Shown here piece by piece: positions 45,471 to 56,302 of a stretch of DNA of 64,000 bases. Source of the DNA: Tetragonia tetragonoides (Eukaryota > Streptophyta > Magnoliopsida > Caryophyllales > Aizoaceae); NCBI GenBank assembly GCA_038025085.1, contig CM076153.1:23163001-23227000 (forward strand), given 5' to 3'. A program made the translations under genes and the position numbers. A model generated the notes under the pieces. The model was not told where the DNA came from, made no database searches, and saw nothing but the letters and a program-made list of their open reading frames with translations. Numbering within the stretch: position 1 is the stretch's first letter; the number at the start of each line of letters is the position of its first letter.

Positions 45471-46080
45471 TTGAAGAAAGCTCATAATACACCATACTCA
45501 GTACACCCTGGGATGGATAAGTTAATCAGCGATTTAAAACAACATTCCTGGTGGATGAGAATGAAACGAGATATATGCAGATTTGTGGCAATATGTCTTG
45601 TATGTCAAAAGGTCAAGTTTAAACATGCTAAGCCCGCAGGGTTGCTACAACCTTTAGAGATACCTGAATGAAAATGGGACCCAATTTCTATGGATTTTGT
45701 TGCCGGATTACCTAATACCAGGACAAGAAAGAATGTCATTTGGGTAATTGTGGACAGATTAACAAAGACAGCAAAGATTTATACCCATAAAATTACGTGG
45801 GGACCTCAACAATTGGCTGAAGTTTATGTTAAGGAAATAGTGAGACTACACGGAGTCCCAAGGACAATAGTTTCTGATCGAGGCTCAAGGTTCTTGTCTC
45901 ATTTTTGGGAAAAACTACAAGAAGCATTCAGAACCATGCTAAATTTCAGTATTGCTTTCCACCCGGCTACCGATGGACAGACATAACGAATAATTCAAAC
46001 ATTAAAAGACATGCTAAGAGCTTATGTTATGGAATTTCAAGGATCATGGGAAGAGAGGCTACCACTTATTAAGTTTACTT
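45471..46080 (+). pseudogene. Chromovirus integrase
   Basis: The HHCC zinc domain is AHNTPYSVHPGMDKL with CRFVAICLVCQKVK (~45,480-45,610). A TGA at 45,669 precedes the core: DPISMDFVAGLPNTR (first Asp), TIVSDRGSRFLSHFWEKL (second Asp, ~45,868), then FHPATDGQT just before a TAA at 45,984 where the catalytic-Glu helix (normally QTER) begins. It would join element cDNA to host DNA but is disrupted. Confidence 0.8.
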
Positions 46081-46429
46081 ACAATAACAGCTAACACTCC
46101 AGTATTAAAATGGTCTCTGAATGAAGGTCTATATGGAAAGAGATGTAGAACCCCATTATGTTGGGATGATATTCGAGAATGTAATGCCCATTGGTCCTGA
46201 AATTATTCAAGAAATTATGGACCAAGTGAAAATAATTCAAGCAAAGATGAAATCAGCATAGGAAAGCTACGCTGATTGCAGAAGAAGAAGTGAAGGATAT
46301 GAAGTTGGAGAAAAAGTTTTTCTTAAAGTCTCCCCAACAAAAGGGGTTATGCGTTTTGGGAAAAAGGGAAAACTAAGAGTTCATAGGGCCATTTGAGATA
46401 TTAAGAAGGGTTGGTGAAGTTGCATATGA

Positions 46430-46801
46430 ATTGGCATTAGCGATAGGACTGTAACGGGTACATAATGTACTCCACGTATCACAATTACGGAAGTACGTAT
46501 CACATCCTGCTCATGTGCTACAACATGAACCCCTACAATGGATAGCAACCTAACCTATGAAGAGCAGTCAGTACAATTATTAGATAAGAAGGAGAAAATT
46601 TTAAGAAACAAATTGATACCTTTGGTAAAGGTACTAGGGAGAAGTCAGACATCAGAAGAGGCAACATGGGAAGTCGAAAAAGATATGAAAGAACGATATC
46701 CGCAGCTTTTTGACGAAAGTACTTCTTGTTATTTACGTTTCAAGGACGAAACTCTTTTAAGGAGGGTAGAATGTAACATTCACCTAAATTACCATCCTTA
46801 G
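46430..46801 (+). pseudogene. Chromovirus integrase C-terminus with chromodomain-like segment
   Basis: After HVSQLRKYVSHPAHV (~46,475) comes LLDKKEKILRNKLIPLVKV and TSEEATWEVEKDMKERYPQL, the pattern of Tekay/Del chromodomains that steer integration to heterochromatin. The frame crosses the polypurine tract into the LTR at 46,772. Confidence 0.75.
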
Positions 46802-47813
46802 TTATTGACTAATTCCTTTATAAATCATGAGTTATTGAAAACATAGAGCTATCATAAACCTTTTAAAGTATTATAACATGTTCTAAGTTAAACATCAACG
46901 TTTCTCGTAAATTCAGGCTTGATACAAACCCCTTTTCTTAACCGTTAATCTATTATTTCTTAGAAAAAATGCTACCATTGAATAGAAATGTGTTTCTACT
47001 GTAAATATAGGCTGTAATTGTGCTTCAATAGCTATAGAAACTCTCATAGAACAGCCACACAAAGTATTGCAGTTCCAGCAACAGCACCTCAACTCGTATC
47101 TCTAACGTAAGCATTGTTTTAAGGACTCTAAACACAAAACCTTACGCTGTAAGCAAGCCTATTTGGAAAACCTACTTGTAAGCTACAATAGTAGCCTGCC
47201 ATAGCCTTTTAGGTGGCATGAACACCGGCTAACAACAAAGCTTTTGCAACTGACATACACCAAACGACCTATGTGGCGTCTTCTAGGACGTCTTGCAACC
47301 GACTTTGGGCATCCTTATCCTCGACATTTGTGTGTGAGATTTGGCCAGCCTCTAGACCTATAAATAGCCCTGAAACTCAGTCATTTTACCTGAAGTTTTC
47401 GAGTCTTAAGCGATTCAAAAATCTCATTCTCTCCAACTGTGCAATTGAACCCATAATATTGATACCTCTGCACTTCTCAGTCATTATCTCCCTAAATACT
47501 TATGATCATTTCCTCATATTACCCTTATTAGAAATCTATGACATTAGGCTTTGATGCCCAAGTGGTGGTTTGCTTATACGATGTCATGTTGGGTTCCAAA
47601 TAGTCCATAGAATCCGAGCTTTGGTTCTGCAGGACAGCCAGAGAAGTTGTTTAAGTTCTTTAGTAAGTTTCTTTTGATATATTGGATCAATTAATTTCGT
47701 ATGAGGTTATAATTACTCACTTGAGTTACTTGAATACTAGGGGAGTGTGGTGAAGGAGAAGGTGCGATATATTAAACAATAGAAAGAAATACCAAATAAA
47801 AGTTAGCAAGAGG
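46772..47813 (+). repeat. Chromovirus 3' LTR, sense copy
   Basis: Starts TGTAACATTCACC after the polypurine tract. A TATA box (TATAAATA, 47,359-47,366) separates U3 from R/U5. Its distal end merges into the palindrome centre and no clear ...CA terminus was found. It mirrors 47,815-48,866 at what looks like ~88-90% identity over the parts compared by eye. Confidence 0.65.
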
Positions 47814-47814
47814 T

Positions 47815-48866
47815 GGACTTGCTAGTTACCTCACGCACACTCAGGATATTGCTTGCTATTGCTTAATATATCACACCTTCTCCTTCACCACACTCCCCTA
47901 GGATTAAATTTACTCAAGTGAGTAATTATTACCTCATACAGACTTAATTGATCAAATATATCAAAAGAAACTTACTAAAGAACATAAACAGCTTCTCTGG
48001 CTGTCCTCTAGAACCAATGCTCGGATTCTATGGACTATTTGGAACCCCAAATGACATCTTATAAGAAAACCACTACTTGGATATCAATGCTTCATGTGTT
48101 AGGTTTCTAACAGGGGGTAATATGAGGCAATTATCATAAATATTTAGGGAGATAATTACTGAGAAGTGCAGAGGTATCAATATTTCGTGTTCAATTGCAC
48201 AGTTGGAGAGAAAGAGGGTTTTGAGTGGCTTAGAGACTCATAAACTACAGGGACAATGATTGGGTTTCTGGGCTATTTATAGGTTTAGAAGCTGGCCAAA
48301 TCTCACACACAAACGTCGAGGATAAGGATGCCCAAAGTCGGTTGCAAAAACGCCTAGAAGACGCCACATAAGTTGGTTGTGTATGTCGGTTTCAAAAGTT
48401 ATGTTGTTAGCCGGTTTTCATGCCACCTAAAGGCTATTGCGAGCTCCTATTGTAGGATACATGTAGGTTGTCCAACTAGGCTTGCTTACAGCTTAACAGT
48501 TCGTGTTTAGAGTCCTTAAAACAATGCTAAGATCAGACATACGCGCTGAGGTGCTGCTGCTGGAACTGCAATACTTTGTGTGGATGTTCTAAGAGAGTTT
48601 CTATAGCTATTGAAGCATAATTATAGCCTATTATTATAGTAGAAACACAGTTCTATCCAATGGTAGCATTTTTTCTAAGAGAAAATGGATTAACGATTAA
48701 GAAACGGGGTTCGTATTAAGCCAGCGTTTACGACAAACATTGCAGTTTAACTTAGAACATGCTATAATACTTGAAAAGGGTTCTAATAGCTTTATATTTT
48801 CAATATCTCATGATTTATAGAGGAATTAGTCCATAACTTAAGGATGGTAATTTAGGTGATGATACA
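47815..48866 (-). repeat. Chromovirus 3' LTR, antisense copy
   Basis: On the minus strand it begins TGTATCATCACC at 48,866 after the polypurine tract AAAGAGGGTAGAA. It has a TATA box at 48,274-48,281 and runs to the palindrome centre. The outer sequence CTAGGGGAGTGTGGTGAAGG is shared with the sense LTR. Confidence 0.65.
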
Positions 48867-50890
48867 TTCTACCCTCTTTAAAAGAGTTTCGTCCTCGAAA
48901 CTTAAATAACAAGTAGTACTTTAGTCAAAAAGCTGGGGACATCGACCATTCATGTCGTTTTCGACTTCCCATGTTGCCTCTTCTGATGCCTGACTTCTCT
49001 ATAGTACTTTTACCAAAGGTATCACTTTATTTTTTAATATTTTCTCCTTCTTATCTTAAACTTGTATTGGCTGCTCTTCATAGGTTAGGTTGCTATCTAG
49101 TTGTAGGGGTTCATGTTGTAGCACATGAGCAGGATCTGATACGTACTTCCGTAATTGTGATACATGGAACACATTATGTACTCGTGACAATTCTATCGGT
49201 AGTGCCAATTCATATGCAACTTCACCAACCCTTCAAAATATCTCATATTACCCGAACTTCGGGCTTAGTTTTCCCTTTTTCCCAAAACGCATAACTCCTT
49301 TTGTTGGGGAGACTTTTGGAAAATCTTTTTAATGTCTCCAACTTCATATCCTTCATGCCTTGTTCTGCAATCAGCGTAGCTTTTCTGTCAATCTTGTGCT
49401 GCTATCATCTTTGCTTGAATTATTTTCACTTGCTCCATAGTTCCTTAAATCATTTCAGGCGCAACGGGCATACTTTCTCAAATATCATCCTAACATAATG
49501 GGGTTCTTTCCATATAGAGCTTCGTACGGAGACATTTTAATACTTGAGTAATGGTTGTTATTGTAAGAAAACTCAATAAGTGGTAGTCTCTCTTCCCGTG
49601 ATCCTTGAAATTCCATAATACAAGCTCTCAGCATGTCTTCTAATGTTTGAATTGTTCGTTCTGTCTGTCCATCGGTAGCCGGGTGGAAAGTAGTACTGAA
49701 CTTTAGCTTGGTTCCGAATGCTTCTTGTAGTTTTTCCCAAAAATGAGACAAGAACCTTGAGTGTCGATCTGAAACTATTGTCCTTGGGACTTCATGTAGT
49801 CTCACTTTTTCCTTCACATAAACTTCAACCAACTGTTGAGGTCCCCACGTAATCTTAATGGGTATAAACCTTATTGTCTTTGTTAATCTGTCCACAATGA
49901 CCCAAATAACTTTCTTTCTTGTCCTGGTATTTATTTAACCCGATAACAAAATCCATAGAATTTGAGTCTCATTTCCATTCAGGTATCTCTAAAGGTTGTA
50001 GCAGCCCTGCGGGCTTAGCATGTTCAAACTTGACCTTCTGACATACAAGACATCTTGCCACAAATCTGGATATATCTCATTTCATTCCCATTCACCAGAA
50101 GTGTTGTTTTAAATCTCTGATTAAGTTATCCATCCCTGGGTGTACTGAGTATGGTGTATTATGAGCTTCCTTCAAAATCTTTTCCTTTAGATCAATATCA
50201 TCTGGTACGCACCATCTTCCATGGATTCTTAAGCTCCCATCTTCGTGGATTTTATAGTTTGTTGCTCTACCCTCCTTAACGGATTCTCTTATCCCTTTTA
50301 GCTTTGGGTCTAAATCTTGCTTTTTTTTAATGTCCTAAAAAATATTAGGTTCCGTTGTCATAGCATTTAACATCCCCAGGCCTCTTCCTTCTTTATTACG
50401 TTGACACTTAACCTGCGGAAGTCCTCGTATAACTCATGGGGTACATTCAGAATAGAGTTTAACGTCTTTTGAGGTTTACGACTCAAAGCGTCTGCTACGT
50501 GATTTTCCTTCCCGAGATGATTGTTGATATCCAAATCATAGTCCTTAAGATGTTCCAACCATCTTATTTGTCTCATAATTAACTCTTTCTATGTAAAAAT
50601 GTACTTAAGACTCTTATGGTCTGTAAAACTTTTACAAGACATCCTATATAGATAATGCCTCCACAGTTTCAGTGCAAAGACAACTGCAGCTAACTCTAAA
50701 TCATGTATCAGGTAGTTTTCCTCATATGGTTTTAATTGTCTTGAGGCGTATGCTATTACCTTTCCATTTTGCATTAATACGCACATTGATCCTTCTTTCG
50801 ATGCGTCACTATATACTTCAAATCCACTTTCTCCAGATGGCAAGGTTAAATAGGAGCAGTGATTTTAACTCAATTTCGAAGCAGCTGCTT
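48867..50890 (-). pseudogene. Antisense chromovirus pol fragment (RNase H to chromodomain)
   Basis: On the minus strand, in order: RNase H (50,589-50,843; [36 protein letters not shown]), then DINNHLGKENHVADALSRKP (~50,500), integrase (49,485-49,895; MDRLTKTIRFIPIKITWG, TIVSDRHSRFLSHF, FHPATDGQTERTIQTLEDM with the catalytic Glu), then the chromodomain region and polypurine tract. Several parts (integrase, RNase H) are less damaged than in the sense copy. RT and everything upstream are missing; the outer break is near 50,890. Confidence 0.75.
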
Positions 50891-50894
50891 GTGC

Positions 50895-51172
50895 GGGATA
50901 TAAGTATACAGCAGATGAGAACAATCAGAACAATGAAATTATTGTTGTGCGAGGTAACTACCATGTCTATCCTTTTGGGATTTCCACATATATCATCTCG
51001 ATTTGGGCTCGATAAAGGTTTCTCTAATGTAGGGAAGGAACGTCTCTTGTCTATATTGGGACAAAGGTTAACAAGTTTAAAATTTATATCAAAATGGTCA
51101 AAGACAACTTCGATTTTTTATAACTCACAAGTTTAGTCTCTAATCAATGGTCGTAATTTTGGTGGTTGTTAC
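50895..51172 (-). repeat. Fragment of a second gypsy LTR, antisense
   Basis: Minus-strand reading: a polypurine-like TTTTAATGAGGGTAGAA directly precedes TGTAACAACCACC at 51,172, the same arrangement as the chromovirus 3' LTRs but different LTR sequence. The fragment stops at ~50,895 against the antisense chromovirus RNase H. It implies a third chromovirus-like element. Confidence 0.5.
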
Positions 51173-51800
51173 ATTCTACCCTCATTAAAAGAAGTTTCTT
51201 CCCCGAAATTTAAACTATGTTAGGCCATAGGTTTACTTAAGACATTTAAAAGAATGTTCACAAAAATGTCAAGATCGGATCAACTCTAATGTCATTCTGA
51301 CCATTTCCAAAGCCTGATTAAGGCGGAATTTATCCTTAGGGGAAGCACCTTAAACCTTAATTTGGGCTTGTTACTGCCGTATTTCCTCCCGGAGGAAATA
51401 CAAGGCTAAACAATCAAAGAACCGTTAACTAACAGTAATACAAATGAGCTATTTAGAAGAAACGGTGGTACTTTATTAACTGAATCATAATTGTTTTATT
51501 AAACTATGATATGGTTATAAATTTGTCCGTGAGTGGACATTTGAAAACCTGTGATGACTAAGTTATTGCGTATGAAGGCCGTGGTGGCCATGGTTCTGTT
51601 ATTGTTATTATTTTTGCGGTTTTACCGCCAAGCTCACTTTCCACATTGATGAGACTATAAGGGTTGATAACCGAGAGCAATTGGCATACTTATTGGTAAT
51701 TCAGCTTAAAGCATGGCAAGCATATCGGATTACTTATTGAGAGTTCATGGTTGCAAACTTTTTGAGGTATAAGTGATTAAAGGTCGTAGAATTTAATGTT
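51173..51800. other. Hairpin-rich spacer
   Basis: No gene was seen. Several short perfect or near-perfect palindromes cluster here: TATTTCCTCCCGGAGGAAATA (centre ~51,388), GGCCGTGGTGGCC (~51,579), GCGGTTTTACCGC (~51,617) and TGTCC/GGACA (~51,525). They may belong to a decayed gypsy LTR. Confidence 0.4.
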
Positions 51801-52250
51801 GTTAGGGTTTAAAAATGGTATAGGAAACAATGCTAAAAAGGATTATTGGACTGCCAACACCAAATATGTTGGGTTAAAATACAACAGACTTTGCTGGCAT
51901 TGCGGTCAAGGTGGTCACTATAGATATGAATGTCAGGAAAGAACAAGATCGGTTACTAAAAACAAGCAATAGATGAAACATGTTTGGATGAGAAAGGACA
52001 GAGTGAAAAATGATTCTGAGAAAAGGGAGCCCAAGCAAATTTGGGTTCCTAAAACTAACAAGTGACTCTCATTTCAGGCTAAAGTAAAATAGAGCAAGCC
52101 ATGGCATGTGGACAGTGGCTGCTCAAGGCACATGACAGGAGAAAAATCTGTATTTCTTTCACTAACGGCCTATGAAGGTGGAAGTGTGACTTCTGGTGTC
52201 GACCAAACAGGTAAAGTTGTTGGCATAGGTAACGTAGGTAAGTCACTTGG
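51801..52250 (+). pseudogene. Sirevirus gag end and protease
   Basis: CWHCGQGGHYRYEC (51,892-51,933) is an intact CCHC knuckle. EPKQIWVPKTNK (~52,030) precedes the aspartic protease active site WHVDSGCSRHMTGEKSVF (~52,104). Stops at ~51,970, 52,062 and 52,090 and the lack of the N-terminal part make it non-coding. Confidence 0.75.
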
Positions 52251-52439
52251 TTGATGGTTTGAAGAATAATTTGTCTAGTGTCTCGCAACTATGAGATAAA
52301 GGGAACAATGTCCTATTCACTACAAGTAGTTGCATAGTTGCGAGTAACAGAACAAATAATGGTTTTCTAGAGGGAAAGAGGCACAAAAATGTGTATAAAG
52401 TGGATATAAATAAGCTTTCCAGTGATTCACTAACATATC

Positions 52440-53270
52440 TCAGTGTTCTTGAAACTGATGCCTCACTATAGCATAGACGTTTTGGGCACCTCAATACCTT
52501 GAACAAGTTAGCATCACAGAACCTTGTCATTGGACTGCCTAATATCAAATTCAAAAGTGATGAGTTGTGTGGCGCTTGTGCTAGGGGTAAACATGTGAAG
52601 TCTTCCTTCAAGAAAAAGAATATGGTAAGTACCTCATGACCACGTGAACTACTACATATAGACCTCTGTTGTCCTATGAGAGTTCAAACACATGGAGTAA
52701 ACATTTGTTTTTCTTATCGTGGGTGACTACTCAGGAATCACATGGACCCTATTGCCAGTTTCTAAACATGAAACTTTTGATGTGTTTGTAGTCTTTGCTA
52801 ACTAAATGCAGAAACAGGTTGGAGCGAATATTCTATTCCTAAGATCTGATCATGGTTAAGAGTTTGATAATGACAAATTCATAAACTACTTTGCTGAGCA
52901 TGGCGTTGATCACAACCTTTTTGCCCCAAGAACTCCTCAACATAATGGTGTTGTTGAGAGGAAGAATCGTACCTTGGAAGATATTGCTAAAGCCTTGTTT
53001 CTAGCTAGTGATCTTCCTAGGAACATGTGGGGAGAAGCTGTCAACACAACATTATAATACCACAAATCGTGCCATGCTAAGACCCATTCTAAAGAAGACA
53101 CCCTATGAATTACTTAGAGGAAGAAATCCTAGCATCTCTCACTTTAGGGCTTTTGGTTGTAAGTGCTATGTGCATAACAACGGAAAGACTAACTTGGGAA
53201 AGTTTAATGCTAGAACTGATATGGATGTCTTAGTAGGTTATGCTCCACAAAGAAAAGCCTAGAGGGTCTT
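52440..53270 (+). pseudogene. Sirevirus integrase, broken
   Basis: HRRFGHLNTLNKLA (~52,472; preceded by a stop) and CGACARGKHVKSSF (~52,570) form the N-terminal zinc region. LLHIDLCCPMRVQTHG (~52,655) and LRSDHG (~52,843) bear the two catalytic Asp. TPQHNGVVERKNRTLEDI (~52,935) bears the Glu. KKTPYELLRGRNPSISHF and AFGCKCYVHN (53,095-53,175) close the domain. Frameshifts near 52,710, 53,030 and 53,262. Confidence 0.75.
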
Positions 53271-53699
53271 CAACAAGAGAACTCAGAAAGTTGAAGAAAG
53301 TATCCATGTTGTGTTTGATGAGTCTAACACAAATCTTGAGTCTATGTTGTAGGAGAAAGAACATTTCCCAATTGGCCTGGCACCAGAAAGGGAGAAGAAG
53401 AAGAAGAAGAAGCCTAAAAAAACCAAGTGATATTTTGGAGGAAGAAGCAGGGTCTATTCCTCCAAGAAACCATGTAACGGACTAAGGGGCAACAAACACT
53501 CCTGATGTAGAAACAACACCTACAGAGGAAAGAGATGATCATACTTAGGATTCAAATGAGGACCCTGTTCCCTCTCAACAAAGAAATGATCCAGAAACTT
53601 CTGGCTTAAAACCACGTTTCTGGAAACATGAGAGCTCTCACCCCATGAATCAAATCATAAGTGATATAAATAAGGGGATTCAAATGACAGCTTCTGTAC

Positions 53700-54580
53700 A
53701 AAACTTTATGGATTTTTCTACTTTTCTATCCTATATTGAACCACATAATATCAATGAAACTTTGCATGATGCTGATTGGATAACTGCAATGCAAGAAGAA
53801 CTCAACCAGTTTGAAAAGGAATAAGGTAGGACACCTTGTTCCTAGGCTTGATAATAAGACCATTATTGGAACTAAATGGATGTTCAGGAACAAACTGGAT
53901 AAGACAGGCACAGTGGTTAGAAACAAGGCTAGATTGGTTGTTCAAAGGTACAACCAGCAAGAGGGGATTGACTATGATGAGACATATTCCCTTGTTCCTA
54001 AAATTGAGGCACTACGCATGCTGGTAGAGTTTGGAGCTCATATGGACTTCAAGTTGCAGCAGATGGATGTCAGAAGTGCCTTTCCGAACGGGTCCTTAAA
54101 AGAGGATGTTTATGTGAAGCAACACACTAGGTTTGAAAGCAATGAGTCCCCTGACCATGTCTACAAACTTGACAAAGCATTGTATGGCTTGAAACAAGCT
54201 CTTAGAGCTAGGTATGAACGTCTGTTAAATTTCCTAATGGACAATGGTTATTAAAGGGGACAAGTTGATACAACCATGTTCCTACGGGCTATGGAGGAAA
54301 GTTTATTAGTTGTACAGATATATGTTGATGATATAATATTTGGTGCAACTAATCAATCTTTGTGTAGGGAATTCGAAATGAGTATGATTAGTGAGCTTAA
54401 TTTTTTCTTAGGCTTACAAGTCAAACAAACTTCTGAAGGAACAATTATTCATCAACAAAAATATGCAAGGGAATTGATCAAGAAATTTGGCATGAAAGAT
54501 GCCAAGGTCTATGACACACCTATTGCCACCAATGTCAAGCTTATAAGAGTGTTAATCAAACAATGTATAGAGGTATGATT
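53700..54580 (+). pseudogene. Sirevirus reverse transcriptase, broken
   Basis: HDADWITAMQEELNQFE (~53,768) starts RT. After a stop/shift at 53,822 the frame 53,811-54,254 reads TIIGTKWMFRNKLDKTG, QQEGIDYDETYSLVPKIEA, KLQQMDVRSAFPNG and LDKALYGLKQALRARYERL. The catalytic region LLVVQIYVDDIIFGATNQ follows (~54,305) after another stop, then HQQKYARELIKKFGM. FAPVAR-like motifs are altered (YSLVPK). Confidence 0.8.
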
Positions 54581-54639
54581 GGTTCTTTATTGTACCTAAC
54601 TGCTAGTGGACCTAATATAATGTATAGTTTTAGCTTGTG

Positions 54640-55195
54640 TGCAAGGTTTCAAGCAAACATATCCTAAGGTACCTCAGGGAAACTGAGGACCTATGTCTTT
54701 GGTACCCTAGAGGTGCTGGTATTGATTTAATTGGCTATGCTGACGCTGATTATGCAGGATACCTTGTAGACAGAAAGAGCACATAAGGCATGGCAACCTT
54801 TCTGGGGCCTATCTTGATCTCTTGGGCCTCCCAAAAGTAAATTTTGTGGCCATGTCTACTGCGGAAGCTGAGTATGTGGCAGCAGCTTCATGTTGTGCAT
54901 AATTGTTGTGGGTAAGATAGCAATTAATGGATTTTTGAATTGATGCAGATTGTATGCCTATCTTGTGTGACAACACCAAGTGCCATAAACACCTCCAAAA
55001 ATCCAGTGCAACATTCAAGAACAAAGCACGTTGACATTAGACATCACTTTTTGAGAGACAATGCAGAGAAAGGTTTATTGAGTTGAATTTTTTCAAGATG
55101 AAGGATCAATTGGCAGATCTCTTCACTAAACCACTGAGCAGGAAAAGGTATGAGAAACTTAGACTAGAAATAGCCATGATCAAGATTACTTAGTT
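54640..55195 (+). pseudogene. Sirevirus RNase H, broken
   Basis: IGYADADYAGYLVDRKST (~54,735) carries the first catalytic Asp. FLGPILISWASQK and a degraded S-x-AEAEYVAAA block follow (~54,855). RTKHVDIRHHFLRDNAEKG (~55,020) and the ADLFTKPL-like end (~55,115) complete the domain. Internal stops at 54,785 and 54,900 and shifts prevent translation. Confidence 0.7.
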
Positions 55196-55537
55196 GTATG
55201 TGCATCATGTTCCCTCGATGATTGGGTAGAGTTGTGTCTACATGTTTTATATGTTTATATGTGATTTGTGTGGCCTTTTAAGTTTTGTATGTCTATTCCA
55301 GCTCGCGTGATATAAAAGGCATAACTGTATAACTTAAACTAAAGGACTCACTTTGTTCCATTGATATATCCTTATTGTCCTCAAATGTGTTGTTGTATTG
55401 ACCTTGAGAACAATCCATGGACCTTGTTCCCTCAACCACTCTGCCTCACGCGCTACTGTTTCCAATGGGAAAATTAGGCGTAATTAATTGCCGCCCGTTT
55501 TTCCCAATTATTAGAGGCGATTGAGTTCTTCCTCTCC

Positions 55538-55546
55538 TATAAATAG
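55538..55546 (+). promoter_or_regulatory. TATA box upstream of the extra Sirevirus ORF
   Basis: TATAAATAG lies 193 bp before the ATG at 55,731 and ~340 bp after the end of pol. It is followed by a CT-rich leader with (CT)n near 55,630. An internal promoter is inferred; an LTR U3 is an alternative, but no LTR start was seen between pol and this box. Confidence 0.45.
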
Positions 55547-55730
55547 GATAGAGACCGTTGTTGATCACCACCAAAAGCTCAAACTTAGCTCCCAAGTTTT
55601 CTCTCTCACAAAAATCTTCCAGTTAGTTCTCTCTCTCTCTCTCTAAGATTTCTTCCCGTTTCTCCCAAATTCAAATCCCTAAAGTCTCGATTCTTTCTTT
55701 CTCTTTCAAAACCTAAAAACTGGCTATATA

Positions 55731-56302
55731 ATGGTGACTAGAACTCGATCATCTTCATCCAACAAATCCCCAGCTGAGAAAACAACTTCAACTACTCCTA
55801 CCAAGCCCGATCAAAAGCCTAAGATGCCTTTCAAATCCACCGCTCACAAGCGAGCTGGTCCTGCTGAGCCTTTTTCACCATCGATACCCTCATCACCTAA
55901 ACCTCCCACAACTGAACAAATGGTGAGGCATGTTGATGCGCAAATAAAGACAGGGGTCTCTGCAACCTCTTTAAAGAAGAAGACAAAGAAAAGCGCAATC
56001 AAGCGCGCTAGCGTCTTTGCGCTAGCGAAAGAATTTAAGGATCTTGTCAGTGAAGGAGCTGCAATTGGGGCCAAATATGTCAAAGAGAAGAGTGAAAAAG
56101 GAAAGAAAAAGAAAGAGGGAGCTGGGAAATCAATAGGAGAGAATGAGGGAGAGAAAAAGGAGAGTGAGGGAGGTGAGAAAACTGAAACAAAGAGTGTTGA
56201 GGCTCAGGTGAATAACAACCAGATATGGAACCACATGTTCCCACATCTGTTCCATCCCAAGAAATTCAAGAAGGTCGGTACTGGGTCTGAACTGAAACAC
56301 GG
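55731..56302 (+). CDS. Extra ORF downstream of Sirevirus pol (env-like position), 3'-truncated
   Basis: An open frame of ~190 codons starts MVTRTRSSSSNKSPAEKTTS, strongly basic and Ser/Thr/Pro-rich, then MVRHVDAQIKTGVS, KRASVFALAKEFKDLVSEG and a Lys/Glu/Gly-rich tract (EKSEKGKKKKEGAGKS). No membrane segment or signal peptide is visible in the remaining part. Some Sireviruses carry an additional ORF in this place, called env-like in SIRE1 relatives; function is unknown. The frame is cut at 56,303 by an LTR beginning TGTAATAACCCG, and the last dozen codons come from that LTR. Alternatively it is an unrelated host-derived fragment. Confidence 0.5.

Larger units (their letters stand above)
42994..46771 (+). 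mobile_element. Tekay/Del-like chromovirus (Ty3/gypsy), sense copy internal region
   Basis: Contains gag zinc knuckles, protease, RT, RNase H, integrase and a C-terminal chromodomain-like segment, then a polypurine tract AAGGAGGGTAGAA and the 3' LTR at 46,772. The 5' end is lost at the junction with the antisense Sirevirus LTR (42,993). Numerous stops and shifts occur. From ~44,803 onward it forms the left arm of a large palindrome with the antisense copy at 47,815-50,890. Confidence 0.8.
44803..50890. repeat. Tail-to-tail chromovirus palindrome, ~3 kb arms
   Basis: Left arm 44,803-47,813 and right arm 47,815-50,890 are inverted copies running from RNase H through integrase, chromodomain and LTR to a common centre. 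At the centre TAGCAAG (47,804) and CTTGCTA (47,818) flank a 7 nt loop. Mirror landmarks are the LTR starts (46,772 and 48,866), the TATA boxes (47,359 and 48,281) and the block CTAGGGGAGTGTGGTGAAGG on both sides of the centre. Confidence 0.8.
51801..56302 (+). mobile_element. Sirevirus (copia) 3' half, sense
   Basis: Starts within gag at LLGFKNGIG, at nearly the same codons where the antisense half (40,576) ends, and continues through a second zinc knuckle, protease, integrase, RT, RNase H and an extra ORF. YVDDIIFGAT and KQIWVPKTNK-type sequences are Sirevirus marks. It is cut at 56,303 by another LTR. Many stops and shifts. Confidence 0.75.

Noticed and set aside
47273..47554. 93-codon frame in the chromovirus LTR
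   Set aside because: It spans the TATA box and U3/R boundary of the LTR and has no recognisable domain.
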